A stretch of DNA of 64,000 nucleotides from JBGTSJ01 sp041940305 (GTDB taxonomy: Bacteria > Planctomycetota > Planctomycetia > Planctomycetales > Planctomycetaceae). This document shows, one piece after another, positions 45,278-53,335 of this stretch (position 1 is its first letter; the number at the start of each line of letters is the position of its first letter). A model generated the notes under the pieces. That model was not told where the DNA came from and did not search any database. It saw nothing but the letters and a program-made list of their open reading frames with translations. Where the stretch lies: positions 62,001 through 126,000 of the forward strand of contig JBGTSJ010000008.1 in assembly GCA_041940305.1 (NCBI GenBank). Reading direction: 5' to 3'. Both the position numbers and the translations under genes were made by a program.

Positions 45278-46123
45278 ATGGGGGACTGCAGGACGCTGGT
45301 GGAACAGTGTGGCGACTGGCGGGCCGAGGCTTGCGTGGAACGTGAGCAGCGGCTCGTGAGGAACGTGGCGCTGGCGGGTAGAGAGTCTCGTAACGGATAC
45401 GTGTACGCCGAGAGCGCTTTGCGGGACGCCGTCGGACTGTATGAGCGAAAGCCAGTGTTCCTCGACCACGCCCCGGACCGGGGACGGCCTCAGGAGCGGA
45501 GCACGCGGGACCTCGTGGGGTCGGTCGTCAATGTGCGATACGAGGAGGGGCGGATCCGCGGAGACATCCGGGTGCTGGAGACGGAGTCGGGTCAGACGTT
45601 CCTGTCGCTGGTGGAGTCGGATACGCCGGGAGTGGGCATGTCGCACGTGGTGCTGGCGGAGCGTGCGGCGGACGGACTGACCGTGGAGCGGATTCGGGAC
45701 GTGATCTCGGTCGATGCCGTGGTCGGCCCGGCGACGACGCGGACGTTCCGGGAGTCGACGGATAGTGAGGAGGAGAGTGCTCTCACACGGACTGAGTTGC
45801 TCGACGAGATCGCAACGCTGCAGGCACGGCGGGATGAGCTGATGCGGGAGGTGGAAACGCTGACGGAGCGAAGCGGCGCACGGAGAAGTGACCTCGATGT
45901 CCGGCGGATGCTGCAGGAGTCCGGGTTGCCGGAGTTCGCATGCGGGGAAGTCTTCGAGCGGCAACTGGCTGATGTGGATGAGAGGACGAGACGGGATCTG
46001 ATCGCGGAGCGGCGGGAGTTGTTGCGGGAGGCGGCGGCGGCAGGGCCGCGGAGCGTGGAGCGGCGCGGTGAGTCGTCGGCTGACGATCGACAGGTGTTCC
46101 TGGCGGCGATTCGGCGGCGGTGA
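45278..46123 (+). CDS. Capsid maturation protease fused to a scaffold-like tail
   Basis: A 281-residue protein from ATG 45278, preceded by AGGAGG. Residues about 25-160 match the prohead protease fold: His64 in PVFLDHAP, LVGSVVNVRYEEGRIRGDIRV, Ser122 in GVGMSHVVL (with His123) and the closing ISVDAVVGPATTRTF around Asp146, which is like the SVDxVxxPA block of T4-type and HK97-type proteases. From 165 on it is a charged coiled coil (LLDEIATLQARRDELMREVETL), as in scaffold domains fused to proteases. It should process the capsid precursor during assembly. It is the first gene of the cluster, where a portal gene would normally come before it. Confidence 0.78.
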   Translation: MGDCRTLVEQCGDWRAEACVEREQRLVRNVALAGRESRNGYVYAESALRDAVGLYERKPVFLDHAPDRGRPQERSTRDLVGSVVNVRYEEGRIRGDIRVLETESGQTFLSLVESDTPGVGMSHVVLAERAADGLTVERIRDVISVDAVVGPATTRTFRESTDSEEESALTRTELLDEIATLQARRDELMREVETLTERSGARRSDLDVRRMLQESGLPEFACGEVFERQLADVDERTRRDLIAERRELLREAAAAGPRSVERRGESSADDRQVFLAAIRRR

Positions 46124-46235
46124 GTGAACGGGTCGCGGACGCGGTCGTCTGTGGCTCCCCGCGCAACGAAAGTGAACCGCGGGATTGCGCGAGGATCAAG
46201 CGGTGCGGACGGGCTTGGAAGTCCGTTCTGGAGAC

Positions 46236-46258
46236 GACGGCACACGGAGTGTGCCTAC
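46236..46258. repeat. GGCACACGGAGTGTGCC dispersed palindrome, copy inside the cluster
   Basis: Identical over 23 bases to 14505-14527. It lies between the protease and the decoration-like gene. Confidence 0.75.
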
Positions 46259-46279
46259 TACATACAGGAAAGGAGCGCG

Positions 46280-46759
46280 ATGAATCGGTTGCGATTTCGA
46301 TCGGGGCAGGTGGAGTTGCGGAAGGTGCGCGTGGATGCGGCGACGGTGATCGAGGCGGGGGACCTGGTGTGGCTCGACACCGATGACGCCAAGCCGGCGT
46401 CGGCGTTCGCCTGGACGACGAACCTGGCGACGACACAGGGGAACTTCGCGGCGAAGTTCCTGGGGGTCGCGCATCAGCAGTCGCGGAGCGGAGACACCGA
46501 TCCGATTTCGGTCGATGTGAGCCCGCACAGCGTGTACGAGTTCAATGTGAACTCGGCGTCGTACGAAGTGGGCGGGCTGCTGGGGCCGGACGAGTCGAGC
46601 TCGACGCTGATGAATCAGCAGTTGGAAGCGGTCGGCAGCGCGGCGGCGGCGATCGCCCGGGCAGCCGAGTACACGAGCGGGTCGCAAGCCACGCTGCGAG
46701 TCACGTTCGCATCGGCGTACGCATGCGGCAGCGCCAACGTGAATGCGCAGATTGGCTGA
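46280..46759 (+). CDS. Small head decoration-like protein
   Basis: A 159-residue protein from ATG 46280 with AAGGAG at ideal spacing. It opens with a DUF2190-like strand set (VRVDAATVIEAGDLVWLDTDD, then FAAKFLGVAHQQSRSG) and closes with Ala-rich sequence and no charged residues. The position between protease and major capsid gene, the size and the beta-rich opening fit a decoration or stabilisation protein bound to the capsid surface. The assignment rests mainly on context. Confidence 0.6.
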   Translation: MNRLRFRSGQVELRKVRVDAATVIEAGDLVWLDTDDAKPASAFAWTTNLATTQGNFAAKFLGVAHQQSRSGDTDPISVDVSPHSVYEFNVNSASYEVGGLLGPDESSSTLMNQQLEAVGSAAAAIARAAEYTSGSQATLRVTFASAYACGSANVNAQIG

Positions 46760-46927
46760 CGGCAGGGGGACTGAGGGACAGCGGGACCGAGGGAGGGAGC
46801 TAAGGGGAGGGGGAGACCGAGCGAATTGGGAGTTGTCAGAGTCTTGTCCCCCTTTCTCTCCGTCCTCCAGTTCCTCCTTCCCAGGACTGCATGAGATCAA
46901 AACATCCAACGAAGGGAGTCAAACAGA

Positions 46928-48124
46928 ATGCACGGAACCTCACTGCGGGGGCTGATCGAGTCGCATGGGGCGGCCGGGTTCTATCGGAAGGTTTGCGAGC
47001 TGCTGAACGAGAAGGCGATCGGCGTTGACGACTTCTCGTACTACGAACTGGCGGACGCCTGCGGCGTGTTGCCGCGGCTGCAGTCGCTGCGGGGGGCCTT
47101 GCCGCAGGAGGGGCCGCTGGCGGCGGTCCTGAGCGAATCCAATCCGGGCGTAGGGACCAACCTGTTCCAGGTGGTCACCGGCGAACTGCTCGGACGGAAG
47201 GTGATCGAGGGATACGAGGACGACTCGGGGTTCATCGGGGACAAGCTGGCCACCGTGATTCCGAGCCGGCTGCGGAACACGAAGATCGCGGGGTTCCGGG
47301 CGCTTGCCGGTCCCACGGAGGTTGCGGAAGGGCACCCCTATGAGGAGTCCACCTTCGAGGAGAAGTACGTCACCACGCTGGAGAGCAAGCAGGGGCGAAT
47401 CCTGAGCATCAGCGAGGAACTGATCGGGTTCGACCAGACGGGGGAGATCAACCGGCGGGCGATGGCGCTCGGATACTACCTGCGTCAGGAGCGGGAACGG
47501 ACGATCGTCCGGGCGGTGACCGATGCCGAAGCCGGCAGCGGCCGGTACGTGTACCGCCCGAGCGGGACCGGGGAGGCGCTGTACGCGAGCGACGGATCGA
47601 ACCGGAACTACGTCGGTTCGGGGAACACGACATCGCCGGCGTTCAATGCGGCGGTCCCGCTGGTGGACTGGACCGACCTGGAAGAGGCCCTCCAGTACCG
47701 GGCGACCGAAGTGCGGGACGACCGCATCGACGGGACGGCGCGGCCGATCGTGTCGCCGGCGCGGCAGGTGCTCGTGCCGGAGGCCTTACGGGGGACGGCA
47801 CGGAGCATCGTGCATGCGACGGAAATCAGCGTGACGACGTCGGCGGGGGAGTCACGGATGGCGAACCCGCTGCACGGCACGCTGGAAGTGCTGTCGAGCC
47901 CGTTCATCGACGAACAGGGGGGCGCCGCCCTGGCGGATTGGTACATCGGCGACTTCCGCCGGCAGTTCGTGTGGACGGAAATCTGGCCGGTGCAAACGCT
48001 CCTGCAGCGAGCCGAGAGCGAGGCGGCCTTCGAGCGGGACGTCGTGCTGCGAGTGAAGGCCCGGTACTACGGCGGCCTCAGCGCGGTTGATACGGCGTTC
48101 GTGACGAAGGTGGACGGTGCGTGA
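46928..48124 (+). CDS. Major capsid protein (HK97-fold type)
   Basis: A 398-residue protein, preceded by GGGAG. It starts with a helical part (LRGLIESHGAAGFYRKVCELLNEKAIG) that may act as internal scaffold, then has the expected alternation of a long helix, beta strands and a loop domain: ESKQGRILSISEELIGFDQTGEINRRAMALGYYLRQERERTIVRA, followed by LVPEALRGTARSIV and, near the end, WYIGDFRRQFVWTEIWPVQTLLQ and FERDVVLRVKARYYGGLSAVDTAFV, which is like the P-domain end of Mu-like and HK97-like capsids. Its place after protease and decoration genes supports this. Confidence 0.8.
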   Translation: MHGTSLRGLIESHGAAGFYRKVCELLNEKAIGVDDFSYYELADACGVLPRLQSLRGALPQEGPLAAVLSESNPGVGTNLFQVVTGELLGRKVIEGYEDDSGFIGDKLATVIPSRLRNTKIAGFRALAGPTEVAEGHPYEESTFEEKYVTTLESKQGRILSISEELIGFDQTGEINRRAMALGYYLRQERERTIVRAVTDAEAGSGRYVYRPSGTGEALYASDGSNRNYVGSGNTTSPAFNAAVPLVDWTDLEEALQYRATEVRDDRIDGTARPIVSPARQVLVPEALRGTARSIVHATEISVTTSAGESRMANPLHGTLEVLSSPFIDEQGGAALADWYIGDFRRQFVWTEIWPVQTLLQRAESEAAFERDVVLRVKARYYGGLSAVDTAFVTKVDGA

Positions 48125-48220
48125 TGCGTCGCGGCTGTTGAGCGACGCGGACGGCTCCCGGAGCTGCGGCAGGACCGTCGGGGCGTTGTTGCCGTACTCC
48201 GGGGGCATCGGGGGGAGTTC

Positions 48221-48400
48221 GACACGAAGGCACAGAGACGCAAAGACGCGCAAAGGAAGTGAAGATGGGGTTTGCTCAGCCAGGTCTGACTTGATCGGGC
48301 CGTCCGCGTCGAACCAAGGCGTTCTGATTGTTGAGCAGAGAGTCCGCAAACGTTTCCGCCTTCTTTGTGCTCCTCTGCGTCTCCGTGACTTCGTGTCAGT
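48221..48400. repeat. CACGAAG-type inverted repeat element, complete copy
   Basis: Arms 48221-48260 (GACACGAAGGCACAGAGACG then CAAAGACG) and 48356-48400, whose reverse complement begins GACACGAAGTCACGGAGACG. It fills most of the 375-base gap after the major capsid gene. A lone related copy is at 3935-3967. Confidence 0.7.
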
Positions 48401-48499
48401 TTCTTCAGAAGGACAGCAGCGATGCGGATTCGAGGTGTTGAGCAGCGGTGTGCGTACACGCGGCAGTGCGAGTTGCCTCGACCTGATGGAGAGGCGTGG

Positions 48500-48952
48500 A
48501 TGCTGACGATGTCACCGCTGCCGCTGGGGTTTTCGCGACGACTGCGGGAGCGGGGAGTGTGGGCTCCGTCGCCGCCGTCGCGGATCGCGCGGGATGCCGG
48601 AGGCAGGCCGGTGCGGGACGAACGCGGCCAGGCGGTCACGCTGAACGATGACAGCGATCCGGAGTACCGCAGGGAATTGGAGCTGTATCACCAGCGGGTG
48701 GCCGTGCTGTCCGTTGTCGAAGCCCTGCGGGCCGACCCGCATGTGACCTTCGAGGCGGAGCGGCCGTCGGGCGAGGCCGGATGGGCCGCGTATGCGGACG
48801 CAGTGTACGCCGAAATGGAACAGGCCGGCTTCACGGCGGGAGACCTGGTGCATCTGTGTTCGTTCGCCTGCCGGATGAGCAATCTGGCGGGGGAGCATCT
48901 GCGGGAGGCGAGCCAGGGTTTTTCCCGACCGCCGCCGGACGGGAGGGGATGA
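48500..48952 (+). CDS. Phage-type small structural or assembly protein
   Basis: A 150-residue protein; ATG 48500 has GGAGAGG upstream, while ATG 48422 is possible in the same frame. Charged and helical: DSDPEYRRELELYHQRVAVLSVVEAL, then WAAYADAVYAEMEQAGFTAGDLVHLCSFACRMSNL. Its stop overlaps the start of the next gene (ATGA). The pair recalls a tail-assembly chaperone with its extension, but its place before the head-tail connector genes is unusual for that. No firm family match. Confidence 0.6.
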   Translation: MLTMSPLPLGFSRRLRERGVWAPSPPSRIARDAGGRPVRDERGQAVTLNDDSDPEYRRELELYHQRVAVLSVVEALRADPHVTFEAERPSGEAGWAAYADAVYAEMEQAGFTAGDLVHLCSFACRMSNLAGEHLREASQGFSRPPPDGRG

Positions 48953-49116
48953 CGTCACGCCTGGACGGACTGCGATCGCTGGACTACTTCGTGCTGCGGG
49001 TCTGCGAGCGGCTGGGAGTCCGTGAGCCGGAGTTTGCAGCGATGGATTACCACGAACAGGTAAGACTGCTCGCGTATGAGGTACTGCGGGAGCGCGAGGA
49101 AGGAGGCGAGCGGTGA
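48949..49116 (+). CDS. Small protein overlapping the preceding gene
   Basis: A 55-residue protein whose ATG overlaps the previous stop by four bases, with GGGAGGGG just upstream. Sequence MTSRLDGLRSLDYFVLRVCE is followed by YHEQVRLLAYEVLREREE, so it is mostly helical. It is likely made at a fixed ratio with its neighbour. Too short for family assignment. Confidence 0.55.
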   Translation: MTSRLDGLRSLDYFVLRVCERLGVREPEFAAMDYHEQVRLLAYEVLREREEGGER

Positions 49117-49157
49117 GCGGATCTGCGATTCCTTGCCTCTCGATGTGGATTGCCTCC

Positions 49158-49231
49158 GGGGAAGCGAAAGCGAGCGGTCGGCTCGTCTGTGAGCCGCGAT
49201 GCCCTCGCTTGCGCGTCGGGCTCGTGTGAAA
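49158..49231. repeat. Dispersed GC-rich repeat of the planctomycete SPTRKRG type
   Basis: The block around GCCCTCGCTTGCGCGTCGGG and the partial palindrome GAGCGGTCGGCTCG are typical of intergenic repeats in planctomycetes; frames read through them give the recurrent nonsense peptides EPDAQARAS and SPTRKRG (the latter also on the minus strand near 49160-49250). Confidence 0.6.
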
Positions 49232-49258
49232 TCCAGAAACTGTCTCCGAGGAGCAACG

Positions 49259-49546
49259 ATGGCGGATCTGACGGACTTGTCGGGAGTCAGCGGCGAGGAA
49301 CTGACAGAGAGTCAGCTCCGAGGAATTCTGGCGCAGATTGATCTCGACATTATGAACCTGGTGCGGGAAGGAAAGCTGTCGGCCCTGAAGTACGCCATCG
49401 GCGGCGCCGCCGGACAACAGACCGATCGCGCCGCCAATCTGCGGGCGCTGCTGGAAGCCCGCTCGCATTACGAACGGCTGCTGGCGGCGCGCCCGGCATG
49501 GGAAGTGTCGGTAGGGGACTGCGAGTGTACGGCGCAGGCGACGTGA
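49259..49546 (+). CDS. Small head-tail joining (gpW-like) protein
   Basis: A 95-residue protein (ATG 49259, GAGGAG upstream). The core LRGILAQIDLDIMNLVREGKLSALKYAIGG with LRALLEARSHYERLLAARP fits the size and layout of gpW-type head completion proteins (two helices around a beta hairpin) found between capsid and tail genes. The match is by pattern, not by strong residues. Confidence 0.5.
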   Translation: MADLTDLSGVSGEELTESQLRGILAQIDLDIMNLVREGKLSALKYAIGGAAGQQTDRAANLRALLEARSHYERLLAARPAWEVSVGDCECTAQAT

Positions 49547-49697
49547 CGAGGTGTCACTGAAGGACCCGGAGGGAGTTACAGGCGGTCACAAAGGGAACGA
49601 AGACGGATCGCAGGAAAACGGTTGCGAGCATCCGTCGTGCGAACTGGCAAGCGATCCGGCTGCTCGGTTTGGGAATGGTGCAAGGAGGCGGCAGGCG

Positions 49698-50057
49698 ATG
49701 GATGCAGTAGCGTCGTTGCTGGAACAGGATCGGGACCAGTGCTTCGCGGACTGGGGCGTCACAGTGGTGCTGCGACAGACGGCACAGACCTACGAACCCG
49801 AGACGGGAGAGATCGCTGAAGCGCATGAGGATCACGAAGCGACGGCGCTGGTGCAGTCGGTCGAGATGAAACCGGCCGAGGGGACGGCGGGGCAGCATGC
49901 GGTTGATGCGTGCGTGTTCCTGGTGCGCCGCGAGGATGTCCCAGAGTCGGGGCTGCGCACCGCACGGGTGCTGCATGCCGAGGCGGAGTGGCGCGTGGAG
50001 CACCTGGACCAGTCGGCCTCGGGCGGAGTGATTGCGCTGCAGTGTGTGCGGTTGTAG
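49698..50057 (+). CDS. Head-tail stopper/adaptor-like protein
   Basis: A 119-residue protein from ATG 49698 with AGGAGG ten bases upstream. The frame is open to 49551 but that part is not protein-like. ADWGVTVVLRQTAQTYEPETGEIAEAHEDHEATALVQSV and the end EWRVEHLDQSASGGVIALQCVRL resemble the beta-barrel head-tail stopper group (gpFII / gp16 type). Such proteins plug the connector and bind the tail. Context is the main support. Confidence 0.55.
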   Translation: MDAVASLLEQDRDQCFADWGVTVVLRQTAQTYEPETGEIAEAHEDHEATALVQSVEMKPAEGTAGQHAVDACVFLVRREDVPESGLRTARVLHAEAEWRVEHLDQSASGGVIALQCVRL

Positions 50058-50175
50058 GCGGTTGGGCAATGCTTCCGCCTCAAAACGCTGCATGTGGAAA
50101 GCGAGCGGAGCGACGACCGAAGCAGCAGTACGGCGGGAATGTGCGATCAACCTGACTGCTCGGGGTGGAGAGGAC

Positions 50176-50622
50176 ATGATGCACGTGCGGTTTGAACTGG
50201 ACGACCGGGTGAGCGCGCGACTGCGGGAGATGGCGTCACGCGAATTGCCGGAGGCCCGGCGCGAGATGGTGGACCGGACGCTGCGCGAGGCGCTCACTGA
50301 GACCGTGCGGCTGAATCCCGTCGAGACCGGGCGGTCACGGGCCGCCTGGATTGCGGCACTGGTTCAGGCGGGCGGTGACGCGGCGTCCGACGTCCGGGGA
50401 ACGGGGACAGAAGCCGCCGCGGTCGCGGAGGGAACCGCGCTGGGGTCGGCCGAGCGATCCGAGGAGGAATCCGTCTCAAGCGCGTGGGGGACCAGCCGCG
50501 TGCGGTACGTGAAGTATCTCGAATACGGCACATCCCGCATGGCGGCGTTCGCGATGGTGAGGCGGGCACTCGTGAGTGTGCAGCAGCGGGTGGGAAGCCT
50601 GTTCCGCTTTCCGCGGGAGTAG
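50176..50622 (+). CDS. HK97 gp10-like neck/tail completion protein
   Basis: A 148-residue protein, ATG 50176 (a second ATG follows at once), GGAGAGG upstream. The diagnostic C-terminal block of HK97 gp10 relatives is present: RYVKYLEYGTSRMAAFAMVRRALVSV (E/GTS..A..M..AL). The N-terminal half is helical (RLREMASRELPEARREMVDRTLREAL) with LNPVETGRSRAAW. It should sit at the head-tail junction. Confidence 0.75.
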   Translation: MMHVRFELDDRVSARLREMASRELPEARREMVDRTLREALTETVRLNPVETGRSRAAWIAALVQAGGDAASDVRGTGTEAAAVAEGTALGSAERSEEESVSSAWGTSRVRYVKYLEYGTSRMAAFAMVRRALVSVQQRVGSLFRFPRE

Positions 50623-50670
50623 TGGGAGCCCTTGAGACGTTGGCAGGTAACGCGGCTCTAATTCAGCAGG

Positions 50671-50722
50671 CGAAGCGGAGCTTCGCGGTGAGTGCGTTCC
50701 CAAGCGGAGCTTGGGGACGAGG
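50671..50722. repeat. Second copy of the CGAAGCGGAGCTTCG / CCCAAGC hairpin repeat
   Basis: Matches 40591-40645 in order and orientation with a few changes (GCGAAGCGGAGCTTCGCGGT, then TTCCCAAGCGGAGCTTGGGG). It lies between the gp10-like and tail terminator genes. Confidence 0.75.
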
Positions 50723-50748
50723 AAACGAGGAGAGTCGAAGGAGAGCTG

Positions 50749-51198
50749 ATGGTCAGCAGCGAGATGCTGGTGCGGAGCGTGCAGGTCTCCTGGCGGGATG
50801 AATTCAGCGCGGCGCCGACCATCTATCCCGGCATGCAGCTGGAGACCGCCGCCGTGCCGGCCTGGGTGGAGCTGTGGGTGGATGCGCAGGATGAGTTCGT
50901 GCGGCGGGACGGATCGCCGGATCAGCAGGCGGTGTGGGTCAGCGTGCATTGCTTCAGCCGCGATGCACAGGCCGCCACCCGCGTACAGGGCCTGGCCGAC
51001 GCGGCGCGAAATGTGATCTCGCGGCGAATGATCGACGTGCGGGATTACTCGCTCAGCGGCGAACCGCTGATCGGCCGGCTGCGGATGCGCGAGGCGGAAT
51101 GGCGTGATCTGACGCGGGACGAGGGAACGGACGCGCGGGGCGTCCTGCGGCACATCGTGCTGACATCCCGCGGACGACTGGAGGAGGCGCCAGGCTGA
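50749..51198 (+). CDS. Tail terminator-like protein
   Basis: A 149-residue protein (ATG 50749, AAGGAG upstream). WRDEFSAAPTIYPGMQLETAAVPAWVELWVDAQDEFVRRDG followed by QAVWVSVHCFSRDAQAATRVQGLADAARNVI resembles phage tail terminators (DUF4128/gpU group), which cap the growing tail tube. It sits directly before the tail tube gene, which fits. Confidence 0.65.
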   Translation: MVSSEMLVRSVQVSWRDEFSAAPTIYPGMQLETAAVPAWVELWVDAQDEFVRRDGSPDQQAVWVSVHCFSRDAQAATRVQGLADAARNVISRRMIDVRDYSLSGEPLIGRLRMREAEWRDLTRDEGTDARGVLRHIVLTSRGRLEEAPG

Positions 51199-51209
51199 TC
51201 AGGAAGCGA

Positions 51210-51390
51210 ATTGAACAGGAGGTCGCAGAGGGAACAGAGGAGAAGTCCAGGGGCCGCCTACGGTCCGGACTTCCGCCGTCAGGCGATCAGCCATGGCGTA
51301 CCTCGGATGTCATGTTCTCTTCAGTGAAACGCGAAGTCACCTCAAGCTGAAATCGAATTCCGTTACCTCCTGTTCCATTCAGTTCATCAA
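51210..51390. repeat. Diverged TTGAACAGGAGG inverted element
   Basis: TTGAACAGGAGG with CAGAGGGAACAGAGGAG at 51210-51245 and CCTCCTGTTCCATTCAG at 51367-51383, inverted to each other. A related pair encloses 62301-62655. The 229-base gap shows nothing else. Confidence 0.5.
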
Positions 51391-51427
51391 ACGGCAGTAA
51401 ACACAGTCGCAAGGAGACTGACGACCC

Positions 51428-51937
51428 ATGGCGGTATCAAACCTGACGCGCAATCTGCGGGACGGCGAGTTGACGATCAAGGACGGAACGTCGGGGACGC
51501 CTCAGTCGCTGACGGTGCTCCTGGATGAAGGAGACCTGCGGTGGATGGTCCGCGCGCGGACCATCGAGGTGAAAGACCGGGGATCGATCGCGGCCGGCCA
51601 TACACGGAAGGGGGACGAGGAGTCGGTCTCCCTGTCGTTCACGGCAAAGTGGACGCAGCTGATCGGCAAGTCGGCGAGCGGCGCTGATCCGCTGCAGCTG
51701 TACGAGATGCTGATGTTCGCCTCGGGCGCGAACGTGGTCAGCACCTCCCAGTCCGGCGAGCAGGACACGCTGACGCTGCAGTTCACGGTCGTCGATCCGG
51801 CGGGCGCCGCCAGCGAGCGGATCACCTTCGCGAAGGTCTATCGCGAGTCGCTGACGATGAGCGAAGGAGACGAGGCGAATCTGATCGCGTTCACGGGCCG
51901 GGCGTTCGTGTCACGGCCGGTGGTGACGCGCGTGTAG
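51428..51937 (+). CDS. Tail tube protein
   Basis: A 169-residue protein with AAGGAG upstream. It has the beta-rich pattern of siphovirus tail tube proteins: VSNLTRNLRDGELTIKDGT, VKDRGSIAAGHTRKGDEESVSLSFTAKWTQL, and IGKSASGADPLQLYEMLMFASG, followed by LTLQFTVVDPAGAASERITFAKVYRESLTMSEGDEANLIAFTGRAFV. Sits between terminator and tape measure genes. Many copies stack to build the tail. No sheath gene is present, so the tail should be non-contractile. Confidence 0.75.
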   Translation: MAVSNLTRNLRDGELTIKDGTSGTPQSLTVLLDEGDLRWMVRARTIEVKDRGSIAAGHTRKGDEESVSLSFTAKWTQLIGKSASGADPLQLYEMLMFASGANVVSTSQSGEQDTLTLQFTVVDPAGAASERITFAKVYRESLTMSEGDEANLIAFTGRAFVSRPVVTRV

Positions 51938-51998
51938 GGATTTTGGATTTGGTGAAGGAGTTCGATCACAGATCTGAAGTCTCAGACTCAGTCCGACC

Positions 51999-52027
51999 CA
52001 CTGACCACTGACAACTGACAACTGACC
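51999..52027. repeat. CACTGACCACTGACAACTGAC simple repeat
   Basis: Direct repetition of ACTGACA units between tail tube and tape measure genes. The same motif is at about 53400-53430. Confidence 0.6.
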
Positions 52028-52040
52028 TCCGAACCCTGCC

Positions 52041-52757
52041 ATGGCCTTTACCGAATCACTCACCGTTCGCATCCTTGGCGACAGTTCGCAACTCAAGAGC
52101 GAGCTGCAGTCCGTGCTGCAGGACCTTGAAGGGTTGCGGGGCCAGTTGGGCCAGGCCACGGACGTCGGCCAGCAGGTCAGCGAAGGTTTCGACAGGGTGT
52201 CAGGCGCGATGCGGCCGCTGGAGCAGGTGAGCCAGCTGCTCAGCCGGATTACGGCCCAGGCACAGGTGCTGAGCCAGACGCCGATCTCGTTGAACGTGCA
52301 GCCGGCACTGGCGGCGCTGGCGCAGCTGAGCGCCGCGATCCAAATGATTGCAGCCCAACTCATGGCGCTTGCGGCCATGCCGATCGGCCTGGGAGGCGGC
52401 ATCGGACCCGGCGGGGGCGGGGGCAGGGGCGGACCAATCCGGCAGTTCGCGGAAGGTGGGCTCGTGGCGGGACCTCCGGGGCGCGACGTCGTGCCGGCGC
52501 TGCTCACGGCAGGGGAGTTTGTGCTCAGCCGCACGGCGACCGAAGCGATCGGTCTCCAGTTCCTGCAGCGCGTGAACGCCGCTCCCGATCATCACCCCGC
52601 GCATCGAAGCCTGGCCCGCGAAGGCGTGCCCTCCGTACGACAGACCACCAATCACTTCGGCGGAATCACGATCCAGGTCGCCGAGGCGGGGAACGTGAAC
52701 GCGATTGTCCGCGACCTGCGGCTGCAGGGAGTACAGCTACGCAATCGTCGCGGGTGA
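52041..52757 (+). CDS. Very short tape measure protein
   Basis: A 238-residue protein. Residues 1-115 are helical with regular heptads (SSQLKSELQSVLQDLEGLRGQLGQ, LEQVSQLLSRITAQAQ). A Gly-rich hinge (115-135) follows, then the well-known tape measure end motif: FAEGGLVAGPPGRDVVPALLTAGEFVLSRTA (about 137-166). This motif is seen near the C-terminus of many tail length proteins. Usual tape measures have 600-2000 residues. No transmembrane or lysozyme part is present. It has no clear Shine-Dalgarno sequence. It would set a tail of only a few tens of nanometres. Confidence 0.7.
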   Translation: MAFTESLTVRILGDSSQLKSELQSVLQDLEGLRGQLGQATDVGQQVSEGFDRVSGAMRPLEQVSQLLSRITAQAQVLSQTPISLNVQPALAALAQLSAAIQMIAAQLMALAAMPIGLGGGIGPGGGGGRGGPIRQFAEGGLVAGPPGRDVVPALLTAGEFVLSRTATEAIGLQFLQRVNAAPDHHPAHRSLAREGVPSVRQTTNHFGGITIQVAEAGNVNAIVRDLRLQGVQLRNRRG

Positions 52758-52758
52758 A

Positions 52759-52808
52759 TTCAGAGGACAGAGGACAGAGGTCAGAGGTCAGAGGACAGAG
52801 GTCAGAAG
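52759..52808. repeat. Tandem AGAGGACAGAGGTCAG repeat
   Basis: Five to six imperfect copies of CAGAGGTCAGAGGACAG units between the tape measure and the next tail gene. Common intergenic simple sequence in planctomycetes. Confidence 0.65.
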
Positions 52809-52868
52809 CAACAGCACGACTCAGCCCTCGCCAAACACCAAGGCACCACTCGCGAAACCTACCCCACC

Positions 52869-53315
52869 ATGCTCACCTTCAAACCGGCCATCTGGCGTAA
52901 TTCGACTCTGTACGAACTGCCGCGGCCGGTGCGGTCGGTGCGCGTGCAGGACAGTTGGGACTTCGCCCAGTTCAAGGTGCCGCTGGCGGCCGGGGACGCT
53001 GTCGAAGGCCGCTCGCAGAACGGAGTTGACATCGCGATCGAGGGAGAGTGCGGCACCCGGGCGGGAACATTGCTGGCGGGTGAGCAGGCGATGCTGGATG
53101 AGCTGGAAGCGTTGCGGGGGGCGCTGGGGGTCACGTCGCCGGAGAGCACGTATGAGCTGTTTCTCTATCACGACGCGTCCACGGGGACGTACCGCTCGTT
53201 CCGGGATTGCTCGACCGTGCGATTCGAATACGACCTGTCGGAGCCGTGGCTGTTCACGTACTCGCTCCTGATCCACGCGGCGAATCCGCAGGTGTTCGAT
53301 CAGGTGCCGGCATAA
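52869..53315 (+). CDS. Tail protein, distal-tail-like
   Basis: A 148-residue protein with NSTLYELPRPVRSVRVQDSWDFAQFKVPLAAGDAVEGRSQNGVDIAIEGEC, VTSPESTYELFLYHDASTGTYRSFRDCSTVRFEYDLSE, and a final PWLFTYSLLIHAANP. Beta-rich with an order like distal tail/minor tail proteins (Dit-like) that form the ring between tube and tip; place after the tape measure agrees. No Shine-Dalgarno sequence was seen. Confidence 0.6.
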   Translation: MLTFKPAIWRNSTLYELPRPVRSVRVQDSWDFAQFKVPLAAGDAVEGRSQNGVDIAIEGECGTRAGTLLAGEQAMLDELEALRGALGVTSPESTYELFLYHDASTGTYRSFRDCSTVRFEYDLSEPWLFTYSLLIHAANPQVFDQVPA

Positions 53316-53335
53316 TGGGGAGAGTCCGCTCAACG

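Noticed and set aside
48216..48440. Possible attachment site or CRISPR-like repeat after the capsid gene
   Set aside because: The arms are inverted, not direct, and belong to the dispersed CACGAAG family also seen at 3935.
52759..52808. Possible CRISPR or iteron array in the AGAGGACAG repeats
   Set aside because: Units are short, adjacent and irregular with no spacers; they are simple sequence like that in other gaps.
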